DNA from: Crocodylus rhombifer
Taxonomy: Eukaryota > Chordata > Crocodylia > Crocodylidae
Length of the DNA stretch: 64,000 nt
Direction: 5' to 3'
Assembly (NCBI GenBank): GCA_038503035.1
Contig: JAVSML010000998.1
Span: forward strand, 124,001 to 188,000
Part shown: in pieces, positions 48,245-60,372 of the stretch
Layout: every line of letters starts with the position of its first letter
Position numbering within the stretch: position 1 is the first letter of the stretch
Notes under the pieces: model-generated
Databases searched by the model: none
What the model was told of the DNA's origin: nothing
Seen by the model: only the letters and a program-made list of their open reading frames with translations
Position numbers and translations under genes: made by a program

Positions 48245-48466
48245 GTTCATCTACACGAGGCGCTAACTGCTCAGTGGCATAAAACTACTGTGCAGTAGTG
48301 TGCTGGGCAAAACCCGTGCTAATAAGCTACTGTGCAGTAGTATTAGGCTACTGCACAGTTAGCATCAGTAAAAAGCTGTGCACTGGTGCTACTGCGCAGT
48401 AGTGCCCATTACTGCACATTGATTTCATACTAAACTTAATGCGCCATAACTGTGTAGATGCACCCT
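48245..48466. mobile_element. MITE of the GGGTGCATCTACAC family, compact copy
   Basis: The left end gggttcatctacacgaggcg and right end ctgtgtagatgcaccc are inverted copies. The interior repeats actgtgcagtagt/actactgcgcag words in both orientations. This copy has the least diverged interior in the window. Confidence 0.8.
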
Positions 48467-48945
48467 ATGTTTACTAACTAGATAACTATCATTAATTGTG
48501 TGGTCTGCACTTTATATGAGCACTTGTAGACCATTAATATGTGAATATTTCCCACTTTGCTGCTCCCTAAGAACAAAGGCGTAACATAAAAAGATTGATA
48601 CAAGTTTTATACTTACTGATCCAAACAAGAAGTAGATTAATTTTAAACTGTTTACTTGCAGGTTAAAGAAAATTCTCTGAGGAAGGGAGGGGAGGGGAGT
48701 GGAGAAAGGGATCCGACAAGAGTTTAAATTGGACTGACATCCAGAGGAAAATAATCAAGTCTATTGCAAAGTATCCTTCTATTCTCCTTCCTCCAACCCC
48801 CAATTGATACAAAAAAAACAAACACTTGAAAGGCTGTATAATTATTTCTTTTCATATTATTTTTGTTGATGATCCACATCAGGCTACACTCAGCATGCAT
48901 GATTTGTCTCTGTAAAATCTGATGTCAATGGTAGTGAATGAATAA

Positions 48946-49582
48946 TAGGCTTGCGCGAAGTAGGCCACATTTGATTCAGATTTGGATTTGGCCGGATTTG
49001 GGGGACAGTGATTCAATTTGTTGATTTGGATTGCTGTCCCTGATTCAATTCGGTCAAATCTGAACCTGAAGATTCGATTCCGATTTGGAGAATCAGGTAT
49101 TCGGCCACAGACACATCTTTAAATGTCTTTTTCTACATACCTTGAGGTACCAGCCACTGCTTGTGAATGCTGAGATGGTGGGGCAGATGGAGCATCCCAC
49201 AGGAGTGCAGCCCCCCACCCCCGCATGCTTGGCAGCAAACCCAGAAGTGGACTGGAAGTACTTCCAGTCTCCCCAGCTCAGCGATCAGCTGCAGGGGGAC
49301 CCCGGGGGCCCCCCCCTTACCCAGGAGGCACCAGCTGCTGAGCCGGGAGCATGGAGGGGGTCCCCTGCACACTCGGCAGTAGACATGGAAGTGGACCAGA
49401 AGCACTTCCGGTCCCCTTCCGGGGGCCTCCCCCCACAACGCTCCCATGGGATGCTCCATCCACCTGACCATGTCAGCATCCACAAGCCACCTGGTACCTT
49501 GAGGTATGTAGAAAAAACATTTAAAGCTGTCTATGTCCAAATCATCAAACCTCTCCAAATCTTTGTGCTTTGCACAAATGTA
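48946..49582. mobile_element. Non-autonomous hAT foldback element, copy B2
   Basis: The left end taggcttgcgcgaagtaggc and the gggacagtgatt-type hairpin (49002-49042) place it in the family of copies A1, B1 and A2. The arms catacc-ttgaggtaccag (49136-49153) and cctggtaccttgaggtatg (49489-49507) match copy B1. The core holds a perfect 20-bp palindrome at 49250-49269 and a second, imperfect one near 49395-49418, so the hairpin centre seems to be doubled. The right end is degraded and no target duplication is visible. The 218-codon frame that crosses it (49085-49741) is not protein-like. Confidence 0.65.
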
Positions 49583-50155
49583 GGAAGTGAAAAATTTCCC
49601 CTCTCCAGTATAAGCTGTTTTTCAGTAAACATACAAAACTTAAGGTGTCCGACAGGATTCACTGGATGCAGCAAAAACACAAGACCTATCACTATAAAAG
49701 AAAAAATGTTAGCATGTATTCACCCAGAAAATACACAATGAGCTGGAAAAGGTGTACAGTATAAATAAGTAAGATAGTTTCTTACTTTCAATACAGATTT
49801 CTTTCTTGCTCATTCTTGTCGGCAAGAGTTTTCTACAGAACAAATAAATATATTCAATCCTTAAAGACTAGTATCAGAATTGAGCAATGCTAATAGAAAA
49901 AAAACTCTCACTAAGAAGGAGTCCTAAAATAATATAAAGCCAGTTTGGTAACTAAGAAGAAACCAAATCAAGAAAATCTGTTACTATTTTGATTACCTCA
50001 GAGCAAACACTTTGTCCTAAACATTTTCTCTGAGATTATGATGCAGTTATTCAGCTTTAATTCTACCTAGAGGCACAATCTCTAGCTCCACTCACCTTTT
50101 GTCATATATGGCATTACAATACAATGAACATTTGTGGAGTCTTGGCAGACAGACT
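49583..50155. other. Unique AT-rich intergenic DNA
   Basis: Nothing recognised. Confidence 0.45.
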
Positions 50156-50309
50156 ATGACTAGATACAGACATTCAAAAAGCCCAAGGCAGAACTATTCT
50201 AAATTATGCAGTTCTCTGTAAGCAACATTATTGAGATCAGCAGCAAACAGAACAAACAATTGCCTTTTGGATGGAGGTTGCACATCTTAGATAGGGTTCT
50301 GCAAGTTTT

Positions 50310-50427
50310 AAACCAGTCTACGTGTGCCACACTTCTGTTCTGCTTAGGTATAGACTGGTTTTGTGTGCTGAGCTTCTGTTCTGGGTATAGATCAATTCTA
50401 TGTGCTGAACTTCTGTTCTGTTAGGGG
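50310..50427. repeat. Tandem repeat, three units of about 37-44 bp
   Basis: Each unit contains a cttctgttctg core preceded by gtgtgctgagc-like text and followed by a tatag-like join. It directly precedes LTR-like sequence and may be part of its U3 region. Confidence 0.7.
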
Positions 50428-50429
50428 TG

Positions 50430-51178
50430 AGTCCTGATCCTGGTAAGTCCTCTACCACTGGGAGGCTGAGTGTGGGTCAAAAGCAAGATCTATAGTGAGC
50501 ACAATGACATGCTGCTCCAGGGGGGGGAATGAGAGTCCCCATAAGACCCTGGAACACCAGTCATGGTGTAAGTTACCCGAGCTTCCACAACCAGGTGGGT
50601 AACCCCTAGTAGGGACCAGAAGGCAGACCCAAGAGAGTGAAGGGGGTAGTGTTAGAGGCCTGATATAGAATACCCTCAATTGGCCAATGCTGAGGCCAGG
50701 ACCAGAAAAGTCAAAAAGGCCAGGGGCCCACCACGAGGGCTCCCCAGAGCCGAGGTCCTGGGGTTCTGACTGGCCTTGGAGGTGAGGCCAGGGCCTGTGT
50801 GGCCAAAGGTCCCGGCGGGACCATGCCTGAGAGTAAAAATGGTTTCAGGGAGGTAGACAGCCCAAATGAAGGCAGGGTAGGCCACCTGAATGGACGGAAC
50901 AAAGAGGGGTCCTGATTGGAGGATTCTGGAGCCCAGTGTGAGGCTGATGAGATAGACATCAGTGGATACCATCTGCAAGGCATGGGCTGCAGTGTAGGGG
51001 AGGTACGGAGCCGCAGATAGCACCCCATGGAATAGGGACAAGATTGGGCAGCCTCCTGCCTTAATTAATTAAGAACAAGGTGTGGCAGGTGAGTCAGATG
51101 GGTGGCATGCCGAAAGGCAAGTGGGGAATGTAGCACTGTGGCTAGGTGGGGAGCCCCACTTTGCCACAGCGAGACAGA
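50430..51178 (+). mobile_element. LTR fragment related to the solo LTR at 42.4 kb
   Basis: Collinear with 42600-43180 over most of its length (shared phrases include gtgggtaacccct, ggggttctgactggcc and ctgcagtgtaggggaggta). It ends ggagccccactttgccaca, whose terminal TGCCACA is the inverse of the TGTGGCA start of the family. Its own 5' end cannot be placed and no target duplication was found. Confidence 0.6.
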
Positions 51179-51182
51179 AAAG

Positions 51183-51640
51183 TATGTGTATAAATGTCCC
51201 ATGCTATTTAGTTAAAGTGCATTGAGATAGGCTAATGTGCATTAAGCATCACTTAAAAACCATGGATGCCTATATACAAACAGTAAATTACAGAGCATCA
51301 GAGCAGACTCGATTAACTGAGTCTGCTGGAGCATAGTAATTCCCATGCTCCAGCAGCCTCAGGCATCTTATGTATCAGCATCCTCTTGCTTAAAAATGGC
51401 AGCAGGCATGCCTTATCTAAAACTTATTTGATAAGCTTTAGATTAAGCACCCCTGCTGTCATTTTTAATTGTGGGGACGCTGATATACAGGATGCTCCAG
51501 GTTGTTAATTAGAACCTCTCTTAGTTAAAGCCACTCTCAGAGTTACTCTAATTAAAGCACTCCCCACTCCTGAAACACGTATATAAATGCCCACAGAGGA
51601 AGAATTTAGCCTCAAATAATTAATTAGTTGTTTCCCCCAA
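51183..51640. repeat. Unclassified repeat-like segment between two LTR pieces
   Basis: It begins and ends with direct copies of a gtatataaatg-ccca phrase (51186, 51580) and carries family words such as agtgcattgagataggctaatgtgc minus length. It might be an inserted element or LTR-internal sequence. Confidence 0.3.
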
Positions 51641-51912
51641 GGCCTAACACTGTGATGAGTTGGGCCCAGCCTCATGCTGCAGCAAAGCACAGCTGTTAAG
51701 AACATCTGTGAGGCTTGGGATGCAGTACAGGGATGGTTGTAGCTGCATACATAGACCCAGGGGAACCGGGCATTCAAAGGGCAGCCTCTCACCTAATTAA
51801 GACCATACTTATCTAACAACAAGGCATGGCAGACGAGCGAGGTGGGCAGCATGCCCTGAGGCAGGTGGGAGACTAGCACTGTGGCTGGTCAGGGAGTCCC
51901 CACATTGCCACA
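51640..51912 (+). mobile_element. LTR 3' end fragment, same family
   Basis: Matches the last 250 bp of the 50430-51178 copy: aggcttgggatgcagtacaggg, then acaaggcatggcagacgag, then tagcactgtggctgg, ending ccccacattgccaca. The microsatellite starts 18 bp after it. Confidence 0.6.
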
Positions 51913-51930
51913 CTCCTTAAACAAATCCTC

Positions 51931-52090
51931 TGTGTGTGTGTGCATGTATGTGTGTCTGTATGTGTATATGTATATGTGTGTGTGTGTGTGTATATATATA
52001 TATAGATATCTATATGTAGATATAGATATAGATAGATAGCTATATAGATATTTGAATATTCTCCAGTCATATATATATATATATATATAT
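51931..52090. repeat. Compound (TG)n/(TA)n/(GATA)n microsatellite
   Basis: (TG)n, (TATG)n, (TG)n, (TA)n, (TAGA)n-like and again (TA)n tracts follow each other. Very likely polymorphic in length. The short open frames on the minus strand are only the repeat. Confidence 0.95.
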
Positions 52091-52995
52091 GTGGTCATTA
52101 GACTTACTGGATTAAAATATATATATGCTTCAGTACCTATTACCATCTTGCCTATCTGTGTGCCTGCAGGGCTCAAAAGACATTCATTTTGCTTAACAGT
52201 CTGTTTTTGCTCACATAGCTAATCTAATCTAATCTAGGATTTAGACTGTGTCTTCACCATGGAATCATGGTGAATTGAAGCTAAGCTCTTGTCTAATCAT
52301 CCTAATACTCTTAAATCCCACTTTTCCTCCTGATTCCATGATTATATCTTGGTTAATTTCATTGACATCTTAACACAAAGAACACTGAATCAGTAATGCT
52401 ATTAATAATGTAATATGCATAATTGCTGCATGAATTATTGCTTTATTTCATTCACTTTTTCATTGCCATGTGTTTTTCCTAGGCTCTTGATATGTATTTG
52501 TAGCCTTCATTTTGCTTTAAAAGTCTCTTCTCTGAGAAAATACTGAATATTTGGTAATATCATTGTTGACACATACTAGCTTATAAATTTCCCCAAATTC
52601 CAAGTGATCCAGAATACCTATAACCAAAAAGGTATGATTTAGGATTTGGCAGCAGTAGTCAAGATCTTTTCTGAGAGGAAAATATTAAGGTAAACTTTTT
52701 CATTAATACAAAATATGATAAGTTCAAAATTTTACAAAAGACAACAGACTTGAGGCCCCCCTCTCCTTAGAAACAACACAGTCCAAAAGTACAGATCTTC
52801 GTTAGTTCACTGAACTCTGAGGAGGCATCTAGGTTAATTTCATCCCTTCAGTATTTAGAAGTATACTGAAAAAGTTTTAATGATAAAATGTTTTAAGTCA
52901 TGACTTTGGGTATCTGCTCTGTTTGGTCTTAACTCTGTCATTTTGGTGAGGGCAAAGAGGTACTTATCCTTAAACACTTCTGCCATTCACAGCAC
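52091..52995. other. Unique AT-rich intergenic DNA
   Basis: A small (TCTAA)n run lies at about 52220-52237. Nothing else recognised. Confidence 0.45.
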
Positions 52996-53003
52996 ATGCC
53001 CAG

Positions 53004-54595
53004 TAGGCCTCTGCGAAGCAGAAAGTATTCGTTTTGGATTCAGATTCGGCAATTGGGAGAGACAGTGATTAGTGTGAGCAATTCGACTAGCCGAGGTGTT
53101 CTGCTTAGTCGAAGTGGCCCCTTAAGGATACAAGATGCTCACCCTCCGGGCTACACGCCCCGAACTCACCTGCCATGACTTTGATGATTCCTGGTTCAAT
53201 GGACTGTCTGGCGCATGCATGTTCAGAAATGGGACCTTGTGTCCATCGGGGAGCTGTTGAGGGCTCCTCCACCCCTACACCCTCGCCCGTGCCTCCACGT
53301 AGAAACCTCTCTATGGCTCCCTCTTCTAGTGTAAGTCCAAACCTCACCAGAAGTGGTGGAGGAATAACGTCAATGCCGCCTCTGCCTAAAGCGGCCGTAC
53401 CTGGAGCCCCACTCTCTCCTCAAGCAGGATTCTGCTTCTTTCTCTGGGGCCTTCTTCAGTGGGCGTCCTCAGCCCTCCCTCTGGGCCTGCCCCGCGACTC
53501 GACGCTGTGAACATGCCGCCAACAGTCCGTCCGCCCCTTTTGACCTTTTGGGCTTTCCTTTGCCCTGCTCCCGCCAGAGCCAGATGCTCCGGCACGTTGT
53601 GGTCAACCCATCTCTGCTCTGGGTCACCGCCTCTCACTCGTGCACCTCAGTGGAGCCTTACCGCTGCCCCAAAATGTGCAGATCCGGCCTCGGGCGGCGT
53701 GCATCCATCCCTCTGCCTCCTCACTGGTGTCCACCGTTTGCTGTGGCACTTCCGGTCCTGCTCCCCGTTCCGGTGCTACTTTTGAGCCGGACTCTCCTGC
53801 CACACACCTGCAAGAGTTAAATGTTCACCCTTCCTTCCGGTGTCAGAGCGAAAGTGTTCCTGTGGGGGGGGGCAGCCCAGCGAGCTCCACAGCCCACTGG
53901 TTCACCTGCTCCCACACAATTAGATTCAGTGATTCGAATAACTGTCGCAATTTCAATTTGGCTGAATCTAAATCTGAAGATATTCGACACCAAATCTTAT
54001 TTGGCCATAGATTATACAAGCAGGCAGTGCTGATGGGAACAGCTCGGGGAGCAGCTGGATGAGCTGGCAGCCCCGGGAGAAGCTGCGGTTTGTCTGGCTG
54101 CTTCCCCCACTGGGGCAAGGCAGGCAGTGCTGGCAGCCCTGGGAGAAGCTGCAGGGCCTGAGGAGAATGATTGGGGAGCTGAGGGAAAGACTCTGTTCAT
54201 TCCCCCAGCTCCCAGTTCAGTTTCCCAGTTCTAACCCCCAGCTCCAGATCATTCCCCCAGCCCCTGCATCTTCTCCCAGGGCTGCCAGCACTGCCTGCCT
54301 CGCCCCGGTGGTGGGGCAGCTGGGGGGAGCGGCTGGATGAGCCATGTCTTCTCCTGGGCCTGCCAGGTCAAGCTGGGGCTCATCCAGCTGTTTTCCCCAG
54401 CTGCTTCCACTGGCACTGCCTAGTGCCTGCCTGTAGAGTCTGGGCCAAATCTCGGAATCTCTCTGAATCAATTCGGAGGCTTCCAAACCAATTCAGAGAG
54501 ATTAATGGGTGTCCTGATTTGATCTGGATTCAGCTGCCAAAACAGGCCAAATCTCCTCTGAATCGAATTGGCAATCAAAGCTTCACACAGCCCTA
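53004..54595. mobile_element. Non-autonomous hAT element, copy A2, split by an LTR
   Basis: It starts taggcctctgcgaagc and ends gcttcacacagcccta, with an exact 8-bp flank repeat atgcccag at 52996-53003 and 54596-54603. Without the nested LTR it is about 740 bp. The right two-thirds matches copy A1 (ccatagattatacaagcagg, then gctgggagaa-type GC-rich text, then ctctctgaatcaattcggagg). No transposase. Confidence 0.85.
53073..53918. mobile_element. GC-rich solo LTR candidate inserted in hAT copy A2
   Basis: An 846-bp insertion starts TGTGAGCA and ends TGCTCCCACACA, giving TG...CA ends with short inverted similarity. It is flanked by an exact 5-bp duplication, attag, at 53068-53072 and 53919-53923. 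Removing it restores a continuous hAT sequence. GC and CpG are the highest in the window, which suggests a young insertion. I see no clear AATAAA on either strand, so the orientation is open, and another class of retroelement is possible. Open frames inside (for example 53175-53510) have no known domain. Confidence 0.7.
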
Positions 54596-54603
54596 ATGCC
54601 CAG

Positions 54604-56034
54604 CACCCCTGAATTTAACAGACTTTGTGGAGACAGTGCAGTGTGTGTACATGTACTGTTGTGCATAATCTGGTCCTAAATATAAAACCAGATCCACTAT
54701 GTTCTCATGCAGCTGTGTCATCTAATTCCATGCTGACCTTTTTTTTTCTTGCCTTTGGAATAATTTTGAGCCACAATCTGGTCTTTATTAAAGCAAAAAT
54801 TTTACTAAGTTTGACTTCAATAGAAGTTTTGTCTAATGACCTGTAGAATCATGCCTAATGGTTTTTTTCAGGAATAAATCTCAGTCTGTAGGCAACAGCT
54901 ACTTTTTTACTTGGATAAGGAAAGAAAACAGCTATTTTTGTATCGACCTACCAAAGAAACTATTTCAAGGAGAGCTGCTGCATATATTGAAAAGATCTTT
55001 AAACCTGAAAGGTTTCTTAGATGAAAGAGAACCTACCTCAGACTAATCTCTTGAGACTTGTACTGGTGGGTTTGTTTTTTACCTTTGGTCTGTGGTTTAT
55101 CTGCTCACTTTTTTTTCAAGATAAATGCAATGGTTTACTGAATCAGAAGAAGGCTAATCAGACTGTATTCATTTTAGTCCTTTCAGGAAACTTCCTTTGT
55201 TCTCAGCCCAACTTTTTACAAAAAAACCCTCATTTTATGATTATACTGTGTGTATAAATGCAATCAGCATAGATTCTTTGTTATACATTCAAAGTACATA
55301 CATAGTATAGCCATTGGAAAACAAATGTATTATGAATTTCATGGGGGAAGGTTTTCTTTGCCATAGATTTCAGAGAAATTTTGGTAGTGAATTCTAAACT
55401 CAGTGCATTGAGTTTAACCTTCTAAGCAATCATCTCTACATTATATTAGCCTCCTCTGCAAGCCAGGTTTTCAAAGTTTATAGTCTTGAGGGATTTTCTG
55501 CCATAAGTACTTTGTATATATGTAATAATAATAAATTATATATAATATTTTCCTTTCAAAAGTTAACTCCGAAAATGATATAAACAAATATAACATTTGT
55601 AGTTACTCTTAATGAAATGTTAATATAATATTATTGTAGCAAACGGATTACATAAGTAAGATATTATATGCTTAGCTGTTCAATGTAATACAAAATACAT
55701 GTATAGATCAAGTCTCTCTCAGACTTCTAAGAACTAGGATCTTTGACTAAATGTATCTTGTTCCTTTCTTAAAAGTTATTTCCCACCCCCGACCTCCCGC
55801 CCCACCCAAATAAGTATGTGCGTGTTATTAAAATACCCTTATAAAGAACTAAATCTGTTGAAGAGTGTAGGAGTTGGAAGAAGTTAAAAATGACTCTTCT
55901 AAAATTAAACTTTGCATTAGCAACCTCTTATACACTTCAGTCAAATCAGACACAAATTTCTTGACTATACTATAGAACAGAGAAATTGCTTTAAATTTTA
56001 TAGGGGTATAGGTTGTAATGTCAGCCTGACAAAG
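54604..56034. other. Unique AT-rich intergenic DNA
   Basis: No gene or named repeat. Pyrimidine-rich and AT-rich runs only. Confidence 0.45.
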
Positions 56035-56130
56035 GGTTTTTAAACCCAAAAGCTTGCTTAAATTTTTTTTCCAACTATGTAAGTTGGTCTAATAAATGAT
56101 ATCAGATTCACCCAAAGAACCTTGTCTGTC
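56035..56130 (+). mobile_element. Retroelement-like tail with hairpin and AATAAA
   Basis: It reads cctgacaaagggtttttaaa then cccaaaagcttgc, then ttggtctaataaatgatatc and accttgtctgtc. gggttt/aaaccc forms a short stem between CTGACAA and an AAAA stretch. Same family layout as 27105-27220 and probably related to the arms at 4.8 and 5.4 kb. Confidence 0.55.
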
Positions 56131-59100
56131 TTTAAATTTTATGTAATTTTCATATATATGCATAAAGCATACATATGCAGAGTATGAATATGGTGTGTGA
56201 ATTCTAAAGTGTGGGATACTTACTATTTCATGGTATGTTTGTTCTTCCAGACTAAAGGATTGGATTATCAATGTGTACTTGGAGGGTTCGACTTACACCA
56301 CTACAATTAAGGTATATTTTAACATGAAATTCAGTCTTACTCCCCTGTATATGCATACACAATTTATTTTTCTTAGAAACTTTTACCCATTTTTATTCTC
56401 CCCCCTCCCAATATTATAGCTTTTGCTCATCTCATCTTTTTTACTTTACTTCTTTTCTTAGAATGTTTTTAAGTGGAATTGAACCCAGCAGAATTCAAGT
56501 CAGAAAATAACTTTTGTACACAAATATTCAAAAAGCCAACCAAGTTTGTTTAGCAGAACCGTTCTTAGGCTTCATAAATCCCATACTCCTCCAAAAGGAG
56601 ATAACTGGAATTCAAGTTCATGAGGTCCTTTGGTAGTTTATTGGAATGAAAATGTAGGTGCATTTTCATTTAATCTGTCTTACATAACTCTGCCATGAAC
56701 TAAAATGAGGTCCATGAAGTTAAGTAATCATATTGAATTTTAAATCAAGAAGAATCATATATTTGGCACGGCTTAGTTTTCACTGCTGAATCTAATAACA
56801 AAGAGAGGACAAAAGAACTTAGACTTGGCCCCACAACACTGTTACACTGATTATAATCAGCCTTTCTGCCACTCAAAATAAAAGTTGACACATGACATAC
56901 TGGTGCAATTTATTCAAGTCCAGCATAGAATACCCCCAGGAAAAAAACCCACAGAAACATATAGCTAAGCACTCTGAACATTTTGGAAAGGGCAGAATAT
57001 AAATCTAATAAATAAATATCCTGGGGTAGCCATTTGCTCAAGCTAATTAATTGATCCCCTACCACCTATTGGGCAAGGTTCAATAATAGCTTCCTGCTGC
57101 AAGCAGGATATTCATCTGCTCTCTCTCTAGCTTCCTGTGTCATTGACATCACTGTAAATGTTGCATATGTCTTGCCTGCATCATTTTCTTGTTAAGAACT
57201 TTGTCTGTATAGAAGAATGGAACTTGTTTGGAGAAAAGGCCAAAAGGACACACTATATACAATCCATAATAGCATCATTTACTTGGCATCTAGGTCCACA
57301 GATGACCCACAGAATCAGGAGGAATTAGAAACAGACGTTGCAGTCAATCTGCACACTTGTAAAATGTTTTTCTGTTTTACTCTTTAAGACTAATAATAAG
57401 ATGAGTAAGAAGAAGGACTTCCCACTACTTCTGCTACTCCCAGGAGGGTGGGAACCTAATTCAGTTGGAAACTAGAGCTGGAAGATATTTGCTTCATTGC
57501 ACAGTGGCAAGTGAAGAATTGTGTGTCTGATCTGCAAAAAGTAGAAAGAAAGATATCTCATTAACCCAAATGCCATGGATTTAAATAATGGTTAGGGTTT
57601 ATTTTCCACAGATGCTGTGGACATTAAATTTGAGACTTCTATGAAATCTATGGGACTTAATATGCATGAACATAATAAACATTTTTGTAAATTTAGAAGC
57701 CAACCTTTTAGCAAGTACTAGCTTAGACGTTTATGTTTGTTTATATAGACTATTTATACTTGTTTGGGGTTTCCAAACAGTGATCAGGAATGAGTACTGC
57801 AAAATGACTAGTAAATGCCCTAGTAAAATCTAAAAAAAAATATTATTTCAAAGCTTAGGTCAGGAAACATATAAGGGACAGCTCCTTAGTGGATGTATAG
57901 CAGCATAATTTTATGAAGAACAGTCAGCTTTGATTTACACTAGCTGAGAAAGTAGCCATTATTGAATATAGTATATCAAGGACAGTGGCCAAAGATGGCT
58001 GCATAAAAACAAAGAAGAAAAAGCCTCTTTCTGTGGGTCTCTGTTGTTAGGAATTGTAGATGTGGCATGAATATAAATATGTCCTTCATGTTGTCCTTGC
58101 TTTAGGTTTCTCTGGTTTGGGAAGGCTTTGTCTTTGGATACTATTTTGAAAAATGAAAACAATAAAGAAAAAAGGAAGGGGAACTAATTGGTATCAATAT
58201 AGTTCAATACTACCTGTACCATAATTTTTTTAATTTAAAACATGAAGTTAATAGAAATACATAAGGAGGCTGAAAGCCGTAGGCAGTTACAGCAAATATC
58301 TGTATTCAGCAATAGATATTTTAATGCAGCAAATTGGATAAAACATTTTCTTTGTATTCCTCTGGTATTTTTTTAAGAAGGGATTTATTTAAAAGTTATT
58401 TTTGTACATAGCCAAGATGCACAATTATACAGGTTTCTCTCTCTTTTTTTTTGTTTTTGTAAAAAATGTAGGTAATTGCTTTATCTGTCTTGATATTTTT
58501 CAAACATGAACATCCTTCCCTAAGTTTTTAGCAGAGCTTGATGCATGTAATAACCACAGATGGGTCTGAGCTTGATTGTAAAAGCTGTTCTTAGGAGAGG
58601 TGGAAAATATTTCTCTCCTGCTTCTTTCTATGTGAATTGAGAATGATGTAAGGTGCTAAACATAATGACCACGGTGAATTAATTCCTTTATCTCTTTTAA
58701 CACAACAATAAACATTAAAGTTTTGTATTAGACTGTGATGCATCTGTTTAATTGACAGGTTTTAACCATGGTGAAACTGAATCTTTATAAACATCATGCC
58801 ACAACTGAGGACTCTCTTTGAGGTTCCTTAGTCTTCCTAGTTCATGAAATTAACTTGGGTAATGGTTTTCACATTTGCTTATTTCCTGTTGAACCAAAAT
58901 GATAAGGAACAAAACCTAAAACTCATTTTACAAATAAATAAAAGAACATGTGGTAAAGAAGAGATTACTACTTCCAGAGCATTGTCTTATAGACAAATAG
59001 GTTTAAACTGCATTTTAAATGAAGCTGGTTTCTATGAGCTCTTTCCTAGTGAATGTGATTGTTCACATCACAAAACTGCATAATACAGTATGAACCACCA

Positions 59101-60285
59101 TATCTACTTGTTGAAGTGAATTACAAAGTTTTATCATTTGGATTAAAGATGTCAAGATGTCAGAGCCAGGGAACGAGATTTATAAAACACTTGCATTCAT
59201 CATGCCTAAGTCTAAACAGTGTTTTCAGTTTCTCACACTTTGTAAGAACTGACAAAAATCAAAATAATCAAAATTAATACAAATCTATTTTAATAAGTAT
59301 GTGAGGTCATTAATTTACAAATTCCTAGGGATTGTATTACAAAATTGCTAGTGAACATGATTTCTATTCTACTCTTCACATTATCTCTATATACATAGCT
59401 TAGCAGTCTATCTAATTTGTAAACACTCTGCATACTTTCAGAAATGTCTTATTTAAAAAAAAATTAGCTTAGGGCAGGGGAAATGTAGGGCATACAAACA
59501 ACTTTGTTGGATGTGCTGCCTCTGTCTAAAATAGTACAAATGAACAATGCAGAGATAATCAATGAGCTGCTACCTAAATATATTGTAAATGTAATTTTGT
59601 TTTATTTCCACACATATACCTGGACCAAAACTGATGTGGCTGCACACACATGGACAATCCATTGTTTCAGAAATCTCAATCCAACATCACTATTAAATTC
59701 CCAGAGAGTCATTCTGCCTCAAGGATCTACTATAATTCAAGAACAAGGCAGAGACTATACTTCCTAGCTGCTCTCACACGGCTTCTTCAAAGGCTTTAAC
59801 CTCTATACAGAGGTTAGCATAGCAAAGCTAACACACAGCAGGACTTCCCTAGAAAATCTTTGTTCACGTACTAGGAAATAAATCTTGCAGTATTGTAGTT
59901 AGCAGTGATGCATGGGGAAGCTTGCCATAACAATACAAACAACATAGGACCAGTATCTAAAACAAGCCTACCATTTTGTGCTATCATATTGTCACTGTAC
60001 TCTTGTAGATAGATGTACTTGAAATGTTCAGCATTTTATTAATCAAAGAGTTAGAATACCAGTTACTCAAGGATTAGAGATCTTCTAACCTTTTCTGCAG
60101 TCCTGCAAAAAGTATTTCAGTAATAAATACCTGTAAGGCATGGGCTTTTCTCTACAGACAGAACTATTAAGGAAGGTTTCAAAGTGCACGTTAAATCTGG
60201 CCTTATTTCATTAATGCATTATTGTGGTATCTTAGATATCTCTGTGCAATGTATGTGGAGATTATCAAAAGCTTTTAAAGATTTA
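56131..60285. other. Unique AT-rich DNA, no gene recognised
   Basis: Four kilobases without a named repeat or a protein-like frame. About 58560-58830 has the even texture sometimes seen in conserved non-coding DNA; this cannot be tested here. Confidence 0.4.
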
Positions 60286-60372
60286 GGGCCAGAGTCTTGG
60301 ATGACATAAATTGCCGTAGCTCCATAGCTTTTAATAGATTTATACCAACTAACATCATTTGAGATCTAACCT
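60286..60372. mobile_element. Fossil palindromic MITE half
   Basis: agggccagagtcttggatga, then cgtagctccatagctttt, then gatttataccaa fits my memory of a reptilian palindromic repeat (agggccagatcctcagctgg type). Degraded. Confidence 0.45.

Noticed and set aside
49085..49741. A 218-codon frame, the second longest in the window
   Set aside because: It runs across a non-autonomous hAT foldback element and its degraded end; the sequence is Pro/Gly-rich and not protein-like.
53175..54062. Several overlapping frames of 80-140 codons in a CpG-rich stretch, possibly a CpG-island exon
   Set aside because: The stretch is an insertion with TG...CA ends and a 5-bp duplication inside a hAT element, so it is a mobile element and not a host exon.
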